Shown: one piece after another, positions 33,901 to 44,560 of the stretch
Layout: each line of letters begins with the position of its first letter
How positions within the stretch are numbered: position 1 is the first letter of the stretch
Source: Anthoceros angustus
Lineage: Eukaryota; Streptophyta; Anthocerotopsida; Anthocerotales; Anthocerotaceae
Reading direction: 5' to 3'
Assembly (NCBI GenBank): GCA_010909165.1
Contig: MU008180.1
Location: forward strand, 743,884-807,883
DNA: 64,000 bases
Notes under the pieces: generated by a model
The model's input: only the letters and a program-made list of their open reading frames with translations
Databases searched by the model: none
What the model was told of the DNA's origin: nothing
Position numbers and translations under genes: made by a program

Positions 33901-34904
33901 AAACAAATATGAAACGGGTGTTACCCAGAAACTCAAGTCCTGTGGCAGGTGTGGTAAAGGATATCAACGTGAAGATGGAATTCGGAGCGGCGCGAAGCCA
34001 AGTTTGTGAGAGGAGTATCTCGTTACAGTTTGCAGAGCCTTTTCGAACTATCACCCGAGTCGTGAGGAAAGGCAATGACAGAGCATTCATTGTACAGGTG
34101 ACCTTGGTATCTCAAGTAGTAGCCACGACTACGGTGGTTTCTGCAGAGTTGAAATTGCAGCCAGGCTTTGTCCATGTAGATGCGCTTGTGCCAAATTGTC
34201 AGCAGTTGTTGCCCCTCACCTTGACAGCAACTTCCGAGGGTGCTCTACTTTTTGTAGTATCTGCTGGTACGGGTGGGGATAGGGAGGATGTAGGCTCACA
34301 GGAGAGTGTGTTAGAGGTGTGGTATAGAATTTCAGGAAATCGCAGATCTGGGGCTCATGCCCCTCCTGACAGAGCAGGTCAGCAGGGAACAGAGCAAGGT
34401 GATACTGGCCTGCTTTTCACTAGTGCATTCATTTTGAAGATGCCAGTCGTTGAACAACTGTTGGCTGTGGGGCTTTTGCCTACTCCTTTGGTACCCCCGC
34501 AGTTAGGGCAGCCAGTGATACTCCAGTGGAGAGTAGAGAGGTTGAAGGCAGGGTGGGCTACAGTTCTGCAGAGGGAGTCGGAGGGTGGGCTTGACAATGC
34601 CAAGCTAGGGCAGGTGAATGCAGAAGACAATGAGGAGTTGCTGTACGAGATAAAGATGAATGAAGAGAATTGGATGATTGCTGGACGCAAAGAGGGAATC
34701 ATATCATTAGCGCCGGACGTGGGATCCCGAGTGACTGTCTCCATGGTGTGCGTCCCCTTGGCTGCTGGTCATGTCCATCCCCCTTCCCTGCGGCTCCCCC
34801 TCATCAACCGGGCACACATCAACCATAGTCCTGCAGGCCCCCATTTGCTTTGTGTGCTCCCGCCGTCACCCTGTACTGCTCTATGTGTAGCCAAACATCT
34901 ATGA
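30921..34904 (+). CDS. TRS130: TRAPPII complex subunit TRS130 / CLUB-like
   Basis: A single uninterrupted frame of 1327 residues aligns along its whole length with Arabidopsis CLUB/TRS130 (At5g54440). N-terminal landmarks are VVAIEDVNDLWPSFK and LTTDARLR. In the middle are EVWVITACMALV, SMLPWPRP and NRRRASLSTGNI, then KRHGVVLDGEIAA-like and VCALYAGE words. Near the C-terminus are QWRVERLK, ENWMIAGRK and GPHLLCVLPP. TRS130 is the plant TRAPPC10 counterpart. It belongs to the TRAPPII tethering complex and Rab-A activator at the trans-Golgi network, needed for cell-plate assembly. The notable feature is the lack of any intron, whereas the neighbours are well split. No stop, frameshift or truncation is seen, and no poly(A) tail or flanking direct repeat was obvious. 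Start at 30921 is the first ATG. Confidence 0.95.
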   Translation: MATSSSSPLSKLPSGKFSWEGIVVAIEDVNDLWPSFKEGFEARVPFKKVHLVNKDHSTILVEKLLVEYVLTTDARLRGRISQSQEQSPFCFQFPYASVVLVSCEDQDEYRSILKPRLKGMLQNDDREWFILFVSKAPPAEAAQRMIRKVFSKLQDDFSSKRRDRCCRFDLNAADATLWDEVEAKMVECIRNTLERRMLYYEDESRKLTESRYSPSWSFSHFLMIKENAASMFEMAGIYDDALREYSELEQCFVELLNADKLKSREFGGLDPGDDRAALLEVNRKPLAQFVQDDSVREFDFRQYLFARQAVVLFRAGRAAEVATRGFVFILSFSRILSRNEKTLSFCLKEVWVITACMALVKGMSERGAPKLFNPDAEKEFYRVRGDLCSHARTKFMRLADLIGYTDIIERSPCNSAALSMLPWPRPLVWPALPPDSLERVLGKQQAASVNVVANGTNKKQLSLAPSVLLREANRRRASLSTGNITELLESRAPLKDRDAAEGGHHVRSSSHSLPTTPTSNDGQLTSPGTANRVIDKPMKLIEIQVAAESALLKLLTDDKLRSAFSSATACEDFYLELTQAAADSFHLSWRARHGVVLDGEIAAVQYRRGNVDAAAKLFEKVCALYAGERWNFLLAQVLPRLSDCQLQLKDLAGHLSSCSKLLSLGQGLVSDEKRKSLQAELVRLAHSGLPNPISLDVSALISFSPRASPPLELCEGDPGVLQVFVWSGFPEGISLESLSLTLITTYSTDEGAKIVQSADTPVLQPGKQVLAFLLPPFRAGSYVLGALTGQIGQVKVRSHTYCTTSAVSSKSGAPDSDDYLIVEKSQRPVLEVTSPRVLVEMSAAVAWGLLLGAPQWVGLVIQPKDYSLKGAILYISAGSGLNLDDLKEAELERLSLPTKPSGDDAEKVVETLAPEVEVVEINGGKIEYPEWASTVACILWLKLVVKQAAENESSSAGVQPPPSPPSPKILSSSALSSRRQSGSAGAGVLDPRAETNMKRVLPRNSSPVAGVVKDINVKMEFGAARSQVCERSISLQFAEPFRTITRVVRKGNDRAFIVQVTLVSQVVATTTVVSAELKLQPGFVHVDALVPNCQQLLPLTLTATSEGALLFVVSAGTGGDREDVGSQESVLEVWYRISGNRRSGAHAPPDRAGQQGTEQGDTGLLFTSAFILKMPVVEQLLAVGLLPTPLVPPQLGQPVILQWRVERLKAGWATVLQRESEGGLDNAKLGQVNAEDNEELLYEIKMNEENWMIAGRKEGIISLAPDVGSRVTVSMVCVPLAAGHVHPPSLRLPLINRAHINHSPAGPHLLCVLPPSPCTALCVAKHL

Positions 34905-36611
34905 ATTGGGTAGATACGGTGGGAAGCTGATAGTCACCTCTTCTCCAAGTCCTGAACCCCGGTTTTGTCCTTGCCCGTAATCGGGGTAGAACGTTGAAAG
35001 TGCAGCAAAGAGGTGGTCTTGAGCCCTGTCACCATGTACATTAGTGTTGGTCTGTAAGGGATTTTCACACTACTGTGTCCATAAGATTCTTCGTGCCACC
35101 ACGCCTTGTGGTGTCACTGCGGGGTTGACCCAAACCATAGAGGCTAGGCTAAGATGACAGCATTCATGAGAAATGCAAGGGTGGTTCAGATTGTAGACAG
35201 CTTGACATGCTAGAAGGTGGTGGTATTTTTTGGGTGCACCTAAAATCCGGGTTGCAGATGCGATTGTAAGTGATGCACACGCTCTCAATGTTCTTCCCAG
35301 AAGTCTGAGTCGGTGGGTTCGTGGCTGACATGTCTCATGTGCTCTTGTCCCCGGTGCAGAATTGCAGCCTGCAAGCATTTGGTGTGCGTAGTGGCACAGG
35401 GATAAGGCAATTTAGACATTTCACGTGACGGCATGGCGGGTGGCAGAGGACTGTCAGGGATTGACACCCTGTACTGAGAGCAGTCCATTCAATGGTACTC
35501 GCAGTACACACACACCCTGCGACTTCCAGTGGCATGTCGCTATGGAGTACACAGATGGCCACCAGCGTGTGTTTTACATTCATGATCCAGCGCCTGATTG
35601 TGCAGTGCATTTATGATGCGAAGGCGATGGAGGCAGGACTTCATGTGAAGACGATGAAGTGCCATTTTCTTGCCGCCCGCCGGCCTTGTCTGGCCAACCC
35701 TTCAGCAGTTAGCGCTTAGAGCGTGTGTCACTACTATTCACGCGCGGCCCGCGCGCAAATGTGCCGTTCCCTTTGCATCCAACCAACAGTCCGCTACGTG
35801 CAAACAAGATTCATCGGGACAGCCAGGTTGGTCGGTGCAGGCGCTCCTCGATTCTTTTGCCCCTTGTGTCTACTGCACTCAAGAGGTTTTTCCATTGCCT
35901 CCACGTCTGATCCTCTGTACAGGTGGCAGTGGCGAAGTGGGCTATCTCCTAGGAGGCCGCACGTCCATACAGGAATTGACTCCTGCATTTGCAGTCTCCA
36001 GGAAACCCGCAAGGCAAGCTGCTCTGAGCCTGCGGTTTCAGTTTGTAGCCTCCGATTTGGGATTTGGGGATTTGGGGATTTTGGTCACTGCGGTTGGTTT
36101 TGAATTGGGACATCGCTGCGGAGATCTGGGTGAGTGGCGCAGTTCTGATTGTGAGAGGCATTCTTCCGGTTCTTGTCCTCACAGGTGTGACTAGAGCGAT
36201 GACGAAGCACGGCTTGAGTCGAACCATTTTTTGCCCCTGCTGTTTGGCTATCAAGAATGGAGACGAGGGCAGGAGGAGGAGGAGGAGGAGGACTACAAGA
36301 AAGCCAATGCAGGAGTGCGGGATTTGATGTCCATTGGCGGTGCTGTGTTGGTTGCTTGGTTGGTTTGTAGGGGAGAAATCCAGGTTGTGGGAGTCATTGG
36401 TGTTGGCCTGTGACTCCGGAGGCCCGGCTGCAGATCTCTTCCTGTAGCGTTCTCGGAAGAACGCATTGATGACGCCGCAGTTTGCACAGTTGTCGCTCAC
36501 GTCTGAATCGTGGGGAAGGCTTCTGGGCTGGTCCACCGAAAGTGGCCTCACCTAATGGAGGACTAGTTGGACGAGGGCAGGACTGCAGTTGAGACTGCTG
36601 AAAAGGATGCG
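34905..36611. other. Intergenic region between TRS130 and the TBL gene
   Basis: No gene is supported. Short ORFs on both strands lack motifs. A GGATTTGGGGATTT-type repeat lies at about 36058-36085, and a GGAGGA run at about 36266-36290 is probably in the TBL 5' UTR or promoter. Confidence 0.4.
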
Positions 36612-38614
36612 ATGAAGAATTCCAGAGGAGGGAATACTTTGCAGCTGGATTGGCTGAGCTGGAACAGGGTGTTGTCCCGATGTGATTTGCAGAGCTGCAG
36701 CACCAAGACGCTCATCCTCTCCGCCGCTTCTGTTGTCTTGATTTGCTTCATCTATTTTGATCTAGCGGTTGCGCCCTCCTCGTTGTTGGTGCACCAGGCA
36801 AAGGAGGTAGGCGTGTTGTTCGCTAGAACTCAGTCTGAGGGCTTGGCTCCGCCTGAGGATAAGGTCCCGGTAGTCGACCAGGAAATTGGCACTGTGCCGA
36901 AGCCTCGAGACTGGGAGCATCTCCAAGGCGGGAGTGGCGTAGGCTCAAATGCCTCACTGGAGGCAGGAGCAGGCAGTGAGGAGGAGAGTAATTTAAGAGG
37001 TTTGGAGTCTCCAAACCAAGAAAACACCTTGCAGGCGAGCCTGGTCTCAACTGCAGGTTATGGTGATCCATTTTCCCCGGTGTTGGACGACACGATTTTG
37101 AATGGGGGCAGAGCTGAGGCCGCTCCTCCTCCTCCTCCAGGTACTACTCCTCTTCCTAGCTTGCAGATTGAGAAGCAGGAGGAAAGGAATGGGACTCAGG
37201 ATGAAGCTCAGACGAACAGTGAAGAGCCTCCTAAAGAGAAGTCCAATGCCGGACATTTACCGGATGCGGGCTGCAATATTTATTCTGGAAGGTGGGTTTT
37301 TGACAATGCGTCCTATCCCTTGTACAGACTAGACGACTGCCCTTTCGCAGACGGTGGTTTTCGATGTGGGGATAACGGACGTCCTGACCTTCGGTATGAG
37401 AATTGGCGGTGGCAACCGTTTGGATGCGACATGCCAAGGGTAGATCCAAAGCAGGTGCTGGAAAACCTACGAGGTGGAAGGATGGTGTTTGTCGGGGACT
37501 CGCTGGGGCGCAACCAGTGGGAATCCATGCTGTGCTTGCTGTCCTCCGCAGTGCCCAACAAGAGTAGGATATACGAACTGGATGGGAACCCCATCACCAA
37601 GCACAAGGGGTTTTTGCGATTCCGGTTTGACGACTACGACTGCAATGTGGAGTACTACCGATCCCCATTCCTGGTCCCTCACGGAAGGGCTCCTCCACGT
37701 CCACCGGCAGGAGTGAAGACGACTCTGAAACTAGACTTCCTGGAGTGGACGTCACCCAAGTGGCAAAACGCTGACATTCTCATCTTCAACACCGGGCACT
37801 GGTGGACTCCCTCAAAAACTACCAAGCTGTAAGCAAGCTAGCTATTGCCACGGGCTCTTAAAAGCGTCTTGTCCTATCTGTCGAGATGTTGGGTCCTGTG
37901 CCTGACAGGTCTGCTGCTCTGCCTGTGCCAGAGGGGTCTTCTTCCAGGAGGGGACGGAGGTGAACATGAGCCTGGGCATAGAGGAGGCCTTCACCAGGGC
38001 CATGCGGACATGGTCAAAATGGGCACGGACCAAGGTTGATCTGAACAAGACGAGCGTATTCTTCCGCGGCTTCGCTTCTACTCACTTCAGGTACCCTAAT
38101 CCAAGTCACCCTCAACGTCAATCTTTGCCCCTGATCCACATCCAGATCCAGATCCAGATCCAGATCCAGATCCAGATCCAGATTCAGATCCAGAGCAGAG
38201 CATAACGCACCCACCTCCTTGCTTTCTTCCTTCCACAGAGGGGGCACCTGGAAGGACGGTGGGACTTGCCACAAGGAGGTGCTGCCGTTCCCGGACGACG
38301 CCCCAGGGCTGAATGGGACTCCAGTGACCAACACTATTATTCAGAAGGAGCTGGCCCACTCTGACCTAAAGCAGGTGACGTTCCTGGACGTCACCCTGTC
38401 CACCAATTACCGCAGAGACGCACATCCTGCAATGTGGAACACCGTGCCACCCAAGCCCATCAACCAGCAGGACTGCAGCCACTGGTGCCTCCCCGGGGTT
38501 CCTGATTCCTGGAACGAGATGGTATTCGCCGAATTGGAGATGAGGCGTTGGTCTCATGAGCGGCCACGCGCGGCGGATCCAGAAGCCGCACAAGATCCAA
38601 CAACCTCCAGATAG
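36612..38614 (+). CDS. Trichome birefringence-like (TBL) polysaccharide O-acetyltransferase
   Basis: Exons 36612-37828, 37932-38090 and 38239-38614 encode 583 residues; all phases agree. The ATG at 36612 is used because the frame upstream has no other ATG. Residues about 33-54 are a single membrane anchor, followed by a long low-complexity stem with a Pro run. The TBL/DUF231 unit begins at CNIYSGRWVFDN. The catalytic GDS motif is in VFVGDSLGRNQWESML (about residue 295), and the D-x2-H motif is in DCSHWCLPGVPDSWNE (about residue 536). Other family signatures are GHWW and FFRGFASTHFR. TBL proteins acetylate xylan, mannan, xyloglucan or pectin in the Golgi; which substrate this one uses cannot be read from sequence. 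Intron 2 holds an (ATCCAG)n microsatellite at about 38140-38190. Confidence 0.92.
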
Positions 38615-39003
38615 CCTGGTGCAGAGGAAAGGCAAGGCAAGGCAAGGCAAGGGAAGGGAAGGCAAGGAAAGGAAAGGAAAGGAAAGGAAAGGCAAGGGAA
38701 GGGAAGGCAAGGAAAGGAAAGGAAAGGCAAGGCAAGGCAAGGCAAGGCAAGGCAAGGCAAGGCAAGGCAAGGCAAGGGAAGAGAAGGGAAGGCAACGCAA
38801 CGCAACGCAACGCAACGCAACGCAACGCAACGCAACGCAACGCAACGCAACGCAACGCAACGCAACGCAACGCACGCAACGCAACGCAACGCAACACGCA
38901 ACGCAACACGCAACGCAACGCAACGCAACGCAACGCAACGCAACGCAACGCAACGCAACGCAACGCAACGCAACGCAACGCAACGCAAGGAAAGGAAAGG
39001 AAA
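38615..39003 (+). repeat. Pentanucleotide arrays (GGCAA/GGAAA)n and (GCAAC)n
   Basis: Immediately after the TBL stop, about 160 bp of GGCAA/GGAAA/GGGAA units (38628-38790) pass into about 200 bp of GCAAC units (38793-38988) and return to GGAAA. The period of 5 keeps all frames open, which creates long Cys/Val/Ala/Leu-rich or Lys/Gly/Asn-rich ORFs that are not genes. Confidence 0.95.
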
Positions 39004-40340
39004 GGATAGCCTACCGTAAACGGAATCCTCCTGTATCTGGGCCCCGCCCGCTCCCTATATAATTTTGAAAAGTTTGGCACTGGCTTCCCTAGGCCCGTAA
39101 TGCGACATCCTCGTAGCCAATGGGTTTTGGAAGCTGCCTATTTCACGCCTGCCTGGTGCATACATATGTACCTAGTCTAATGTGTCACATACTGTATGTA
39201 TGGAAATGTTGCCGTTCACGTTTAGGTACTAATCTTCATTCCTAACGTGGGGCGTGAAATGAATGTGAATGTAATCCGATCGTCCTCGGTTGTAGCATGG
39301 AGGAGGGATGACGGAGAGACGGCCAATGTGAAAAGGAGAAAGTGGGGTCAACCCAACTGCCGCCCGCCCTTTCTCTCTCTGCCCCCTTGCACAAGTTGCC
39401 AATGCGCACAAGCATCCATTCCCTCTCGAGCGGCATTTCTCCAACCACCCGCCTGCTCGCCCGAGGCCTCGCATGGGATAGCGGCTTCCGGACAACATTC
39501 CCTTGCAACAGCGCCGCCGTGCTCCCTTCCGCGCGGCTCTCCTTCTGCCGGATCTCCTTGCCTCCGCTTCCCCTGCAATCTGATCCGTCCGCAGCTGCGT
39601 CTGGCGCTGGCGGCGGCAGCAGCACCGGCAGCGGAAGCGGAAGCGGAGCATGTCGAGCGCTCTCTCGGCTTGAAGCGGAAGGGGAAGCAGGCAGCTGCCG
39701 GATAGGCTTAAGGTAAGGACGCTGGCCTCCGGCGGCTAATCTCGGTTTGGTGCATGGCAGATCAGGATGCTCCTTTGTTGCACTCCAGGTGGTGTTTGCG
39801 TCGGGGTTGCCCGGGGAGGATGGATTCTCTCATGCTGTAGAAGGACTTTGGCAACGGTGTAACGGTGGACGGTTCTATGTTGTGCAGGAAAGTAAGGCGC
39901 TCCGGCGTGTGCGCTTTGTAGGAGGTGCACACCGTCTCTGCCTTGGCTAGTGTCAGGCGCGCAATGTCGGTGGCAGGGCCGGAGGGGCTGACATCCTCAT
40001 ACCTGCAGAACAATGAATTCCGGGCGAGTGCGCTTCACCACAGCATTGAGCAATCGGTGCTGCAGTCCTGTGGCGTGCAGGTGCTCCAAGTTGGACCCTC
40101 TCTCGGAGGTTTAGGTTCATGCTGTGCTGGACGTGGCCGCCTTTGCGTGTTCGGCTAGGCTTGATGCGGGAGTGATTGCGCTTTCCGTACTGCGCATTGT
40201 GGATTTGAATGACTTGCAGCTCGTGCCGTGTGCGCCTGTTCAGCTGATGGTAGACTCATGGAGTTTTTCTAGGATGGATAGTTGTGTGACGGTAATGGTT
40301 ATGCCAGCGTGTGCTGACTTGTTTCCCTTTCTGAGTTTAG
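39004..40340. other. 5' flank and probable first exon(s) of the CHY-RING gene
   Basis: Since a stop (TAG at 40338-40340) sits in frame just before the first clear exon, the start codon must be in an upstream exon here. Candidates with a compatible phase are ATG 39964 (frame open to 40080) and ATG 40274 (six codons before a GTAATG donor). I could not choose. The ORFs around 39229-39716 mirror each other in GC-rich DNA and are not called. Confidence 0.4.
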
Positions 40341-42682
40341 GAGGAGCTTCTGGCCCCCCTCCTCATTGCCAGTGATTCGGCCCACGATGGTGAGAGTGAG
40401 GTTGAAGATGACAACGCTGAGAGATTAGACGTAGGTCTGAAGATGTATGGGTGAGTTGGCCAATCTTCACAGTGTCCCTCATTTACAGGGTGGTGTAAGA
40501 TGCCTGCCGTTGGTGTTCTGTTTCCTGCGTCAGGTTGGTTGAAAGCAATGGTACCCGTTTTTGCAAGTAAGCGTTGCTGAATCTGCGCATTTTGCTACAC
40601 TCTTCGTATTGTCAGGTGTGTGCACTATCGACGTCGATGTCGCATCAGAGCTCCTTGTTGCAATGAAGTTTTTGACTGTCGGCATTGTCATAACGATGTG
40701 AAGGTGAAAGAGGTTTCTACTTAACGGATTTCCTTCAGGCTTAAAAGTCTTGATGGTAGCTTAACTGGGGATTCATTTTTGTAGAATGCGTATGAAGTTG
40801 ATCCATGGAAGAAGCATGACATGCCTCGGCACGACGTGGAGAAGGTATGGAAATGAGCGGAAGACAGCATTACATGCTGAACGCACCGCAGTGCCTTCCG
40901 GAAGCTCTGTATTCGTTTGACTTTCTGCGGGAAACCTTTCCCGAAAAAGCAGTAATCGTTGGTTGTTTTCAGGTGATTTGTTCACTTTGCAACACTGAGC
41001 AAAAGGTATGTTTTTTGTTTCTGTCTCGTTGCCACGGCATGAGTACCTTGGAGTTCAACCTTCACGAATGACGTATTGTCGTAATCGGGAACAGGTGCAA
41101 CAGATTTGTGAGAATTGTGGAGTCTGCATGGGGAAATATTTCTGCAAGATGTGCAAGTTCTTCGACGATGATGTTAGTATTCCATGTGTGTGAGATCAAT
41201 TCATCAACATGCCAAATAATCAGTGGCGTGCTTCGATGCAGAACGTTCACCTATGAGTTTTCGACTGTCAAAGTGTTCCAAATAGTGCTTTAAAGTGGAT
41301 CTTTGTTTCTGAAATCATGTTTCAGGTGTCTAAGGAGCAGTTCCACTGTGACTCTTGTGGCATTTGCAGGTAATCTGGATTCACATCTCTCACTTTTAGA
41401 TCAACCGGTAACCTACTGCAAGTTTTGTTGCGTTCTCTCCCTAAGGGTGAAGTGATTGTTGACTGAGTCAGCTGTGGGTATATTCTGCGAAATGGGATTT
41501 GCAGAGTGGGAGGCAGCCAGAACTTCTTCCATTGTCAACGTTGCGGTAAGCCTTTCCTCTGTTCTCGAGCTCATCCGCTTCGGATTCTTGTTTGGATTTT
41601 TTGCTAGTAAACGGTTCTTCTCTCAGTACTTGTGTAGCACCCATGTGGGAGCATGGCTCCAACGTAGGTGCTGCCAGATTGCAGGCACGGGCAGCATGCA
41701 AGTGATGTCTTGAATAGGAAGAGCAGAAGCATTTGCTTTTAGCTTGCTCATGCTGTCATACTCTTAACCTGATGCAAGCTGATCCCGTAGTCTTGGTGTT
41801 TTGACCTTCGTGTTCCTAGCTGTTCTTAGCGTGTCGCTGTACTTCGTTAGAGATTGCGTGCTACAATCTGAATGTTTTCATTCGCGGACCGAGCAGGTTG
41901 TTGCTACTCGAGAAAGCTGGAAACGGGTCATCCCTGTGTTGAAAATGCGATGCATCACAACTGTCCCGTTTGCTTTGAGGTTCGCTTTGTGCTGCCCAAT
42001 CCTATTGCAAGTCAGCGGTCTTGGGGGCCGTAAAACCTGGCTGTTGAGACTCTGGGCATTGACTGTGGTGCAGTATCTTTTTGACTCCCTGAAGTCTATC
42101 ACTGTCATGCGATGTGGTCACACAATGCACGAGGCTTGCATGAGAGAAATGCACCTGCACCGCCAGTAAGTAGAAATCTGATCTCGTTCTGCTGTTAGCT
42201 TCTCTTCATGCCCCGGGCGTTTGCTTAGTTGTGGATGGCTTCAGGTATTCGTGTCCCATCTGCTCCAGGTCGACTCTGGAGGACATGTCTACATTTTGGG
42301 AAGAACGTGATCGCGAAGTAAGGCGCATATCCTCTTGTAGCCAGTCTATGCTGAAAAACTGCGAATCCGACTTGACTTAACTAACGCTCGTTTGTCCTCC
42401 AGGTGGCCGCGACTCCTATGCCCGTTAGTTACCAGAACAAGGAGGTAAGTGATGGCGTGAAGTGTATTTTTCCTGGTACGCCTTTGGTTGTCAACAACGC
42501 CTCTTCCGGTGAATCAATAACTTGTCTTCGGATCTGTTGCTTAGGTCCGTATTCTCTGCAACGATTGTGGTGCGAAAAAAGACGTTATCTTCCATATCGT
42601 TGGTCTCAAATGCCCGGCTTGCTCGTCTTACAACACCCGCCAGTTGAAGGGCAGGTCAGGCTCCTCGTCACACCACCTGTAG
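40341..42682 (+). CDS. CHY zinc-finger / RING E3 ubiquitin ligase, RZPF34-MIEL1 type (5' end unresolved)
   Basis: Twelve exons are visible: 40341-40450, 40616-40703, 40785-40844, 40973-41005, 41095-41172, 41326-41369, 41505-41545, 41897-41979, 42074-42165, 42245-42317, 42403-42444 and 42545-42682. They total 882 nt, 293 residues, with all phases consistent. Order: an acidic leader; the CHY finger ([20 protein letters not shown] through [16 protein letters not shown]); the CTCHY finger ([29 protein letters not shown]); a RING-H2 (CPVCFEYLFDS ... [10 protein letters not shown] ... CPIC); then a C-terminal zinc-ribbon (ILCNDCG ... CPAC). Arabidopsis homologues (MIEL1, RZPF34/CHYR1) ubiquitinate MYB factors or act in ABA and drought responses, and the human homologue is PIRH2. 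The targets here are unknown. The start codon is missing from this model. Confidence 0.92.
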
Positions 42683-43763
42683 GCAGCAGTTGATGACGTG
42701 TCCGAACCCTTACAGCTGAACGATTTTTAGCGTCCTTTAACGACTCTGTACCATTTGTTGCAATGGGGAAGGTGTTGAAGCCATCTTAGGTGTCTTGGTG
42801 GGTAGTTAAAATTAGGGGTGAAGGGATTCTAGGTGATGGTAGGAGACAATCTAAGGTTGGTCGGTGGTTGTCGGCTCAGCAACCTCGAGCAACCTTGATA
42901 TGTTCTAATCGTACTTGGAGGATATTCTTTCTAATTATTTTTAATTTTATTTATCATATGATAAAATTACATGGTTTTTTGAGTTCAGCATATAGCTTGG
43001 TGTAAATAGCAATGGTTAGCTTTTATATTTATTTTAAAAGTTTTATTGTAATATTATTGATCTTATTTTTATACATATGTTATATTTTTCATATTTAGTA
43101 TGGGAGTTCCAAGTGTCTACTTTATTTTTATTGATCTTTTCTTCTTCTATTTGAAAGAATGGTAATCACGTCATTTAGTACTAGTAGACCATATTAGGAA
43201 TATCCTCGACTGCGATGTAAACATCCTCCACCTGGACGGAGGTACCCGCAACCATGATAGAGGCATCCTCTCTCAAATAACCTTGGATGTATACCTAACA
43301 TTGTAGCATAGAATACATAAAACCTTTGTATCAAAATGGTATGCGATATTCAATAGTAGCATGGAACGCGTGACTCTTAGTACATACCGAGATGGTATAG
43401 TAAGAGACTATGCCCATGTGAGATGTGATGTTCAAGGGCAATTTTGTTACGGTATATCTTATGCTAAAGTTACAGCTTTGGTTAATCTATAATGATCTTG
43501 TAATATTCTTGTTTGGTCCGTGGGCAGCTACGATTGGATCATGCATCGGCAATAGACTTCCATGAAGTTGCATGAGGTCTATCTCCTCTTCTTCTTTTTG
43601 TATGGAATTCGAGTGCTGTTATGGTGTAGCACACATGTTTAGTATACCTCACTGAAGTGTTGAGCAACGTAGTCCCATAGAAGTTGTTTCCACTTTTTTA
43701 AGTTGTTTGGCCTTCCTGTAGGAGGTAAAATCATGCTTCCTTTTAGTTATAATACTAATCACT
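42683..43763. other. AT-rich intergenic region
   Basis: Composition switches to AT-rich about 200 bp past the CHY-RING stop and stays so to 48 kb. No gene is supported in this part. Confidence 0.45.
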
Positions 43764-44560
43764 ATGTATTATGAATCTATGTTTAGTTATGCTGTAAGTG
43801 ATATTAGATACTCCTTCGAGGAGCCGAACACGTTTTACATATGCATACGATTTTACACTTTGCAACATGTAGATACAGACAATCCTAATATTGATGGAGG
43901 TGACTATTCACCAGCATATGATAATTTAATTCCAGTGGATGATGAAGGAGAATATGATTTGATGGAGGTAACTATTCACTAGCATATGATAATTTAATTC
44001 CAGTGGATGATGAAGGAGAATATGATTTAATTCAAGTGGATGATAAAGATGAATTATGAGTTAATTCCAGAGGATGAGGAGGAGGATATGAGTTAATTCT
44101 AGAGGATGAGGAGGAGGATATGAGTTAATTCCAAATGATGAGGAGGAGGATATGAGTTGATTCCAGTGGATGACGATGCAGAATATGATTTAAATCTAGT
44201 GCATGATGAATGAGAATATGACTTAATTCTAGTATGATATAACTTAAAGTCTAGTGGATGATGAAGAAGAATATAATTTGATTCCATTGGATGATAAAAA
44301 AAGGATGTAAGATAATTTGGGATGATGAAGCAATGATTTTATTCCAAGGGATGTTGCTAGAGGATATAAGTTAATTGCAGTGGATGATGAAGCAATGATT
44401 TTAGTCCAGTGGATGCTGCAAGAGAATATAAGTTAATTCCAATGGATGATGAAGAAGGATATGATTATTCATAGGTGATTCTAGGATATGAGGTAATTCC
44501 AATGGATGATGAAGGAGGTTATGATTGATCATTCATGATTGTTTTCTTATTCACTTGATG
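43764..44560 (+). pseudogene. Decayed acidic tandem-repeat sequence related to the 46.2-kb precursor
   Basis: An ORF of 72 residues (43764-43982) ends in GGDYSPAYDNLIPVDDEGEY. The same DNA is repeated from 43964 with a period of 68 bp, which is not a multiple of three, so the second copy is out of frame. Beyond it come four 32-bp units (about 44057-44185, core GAGTTAATTCCAGAGGATGA) and looser relatives to about 44530. All could descend from a coding repeat reading roughly EYDLIPVDDEG. The DNPN...DYSP words resemble those in the secreted repeat protein at 46.2 kb. I see no signal peptide here and infer a dead paralogue. Confidence 0.45.

Noticed and set aside
38366-39080. Long ORFs of repeated Arg-Cys-Val-Ala-Leu or Lys-Gly-Asn type
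   Set aside because: They are translations of the pentanucleotide arrays, open in every frame because the period is 5.
41546-41896. A possible extra exon in the long CHY-RING intron (around 41680)
   Set aside because: Neither possible acceptor gives a frame that continues the CTCHY finger, whereas joining directly to 41897 restores it exactly.
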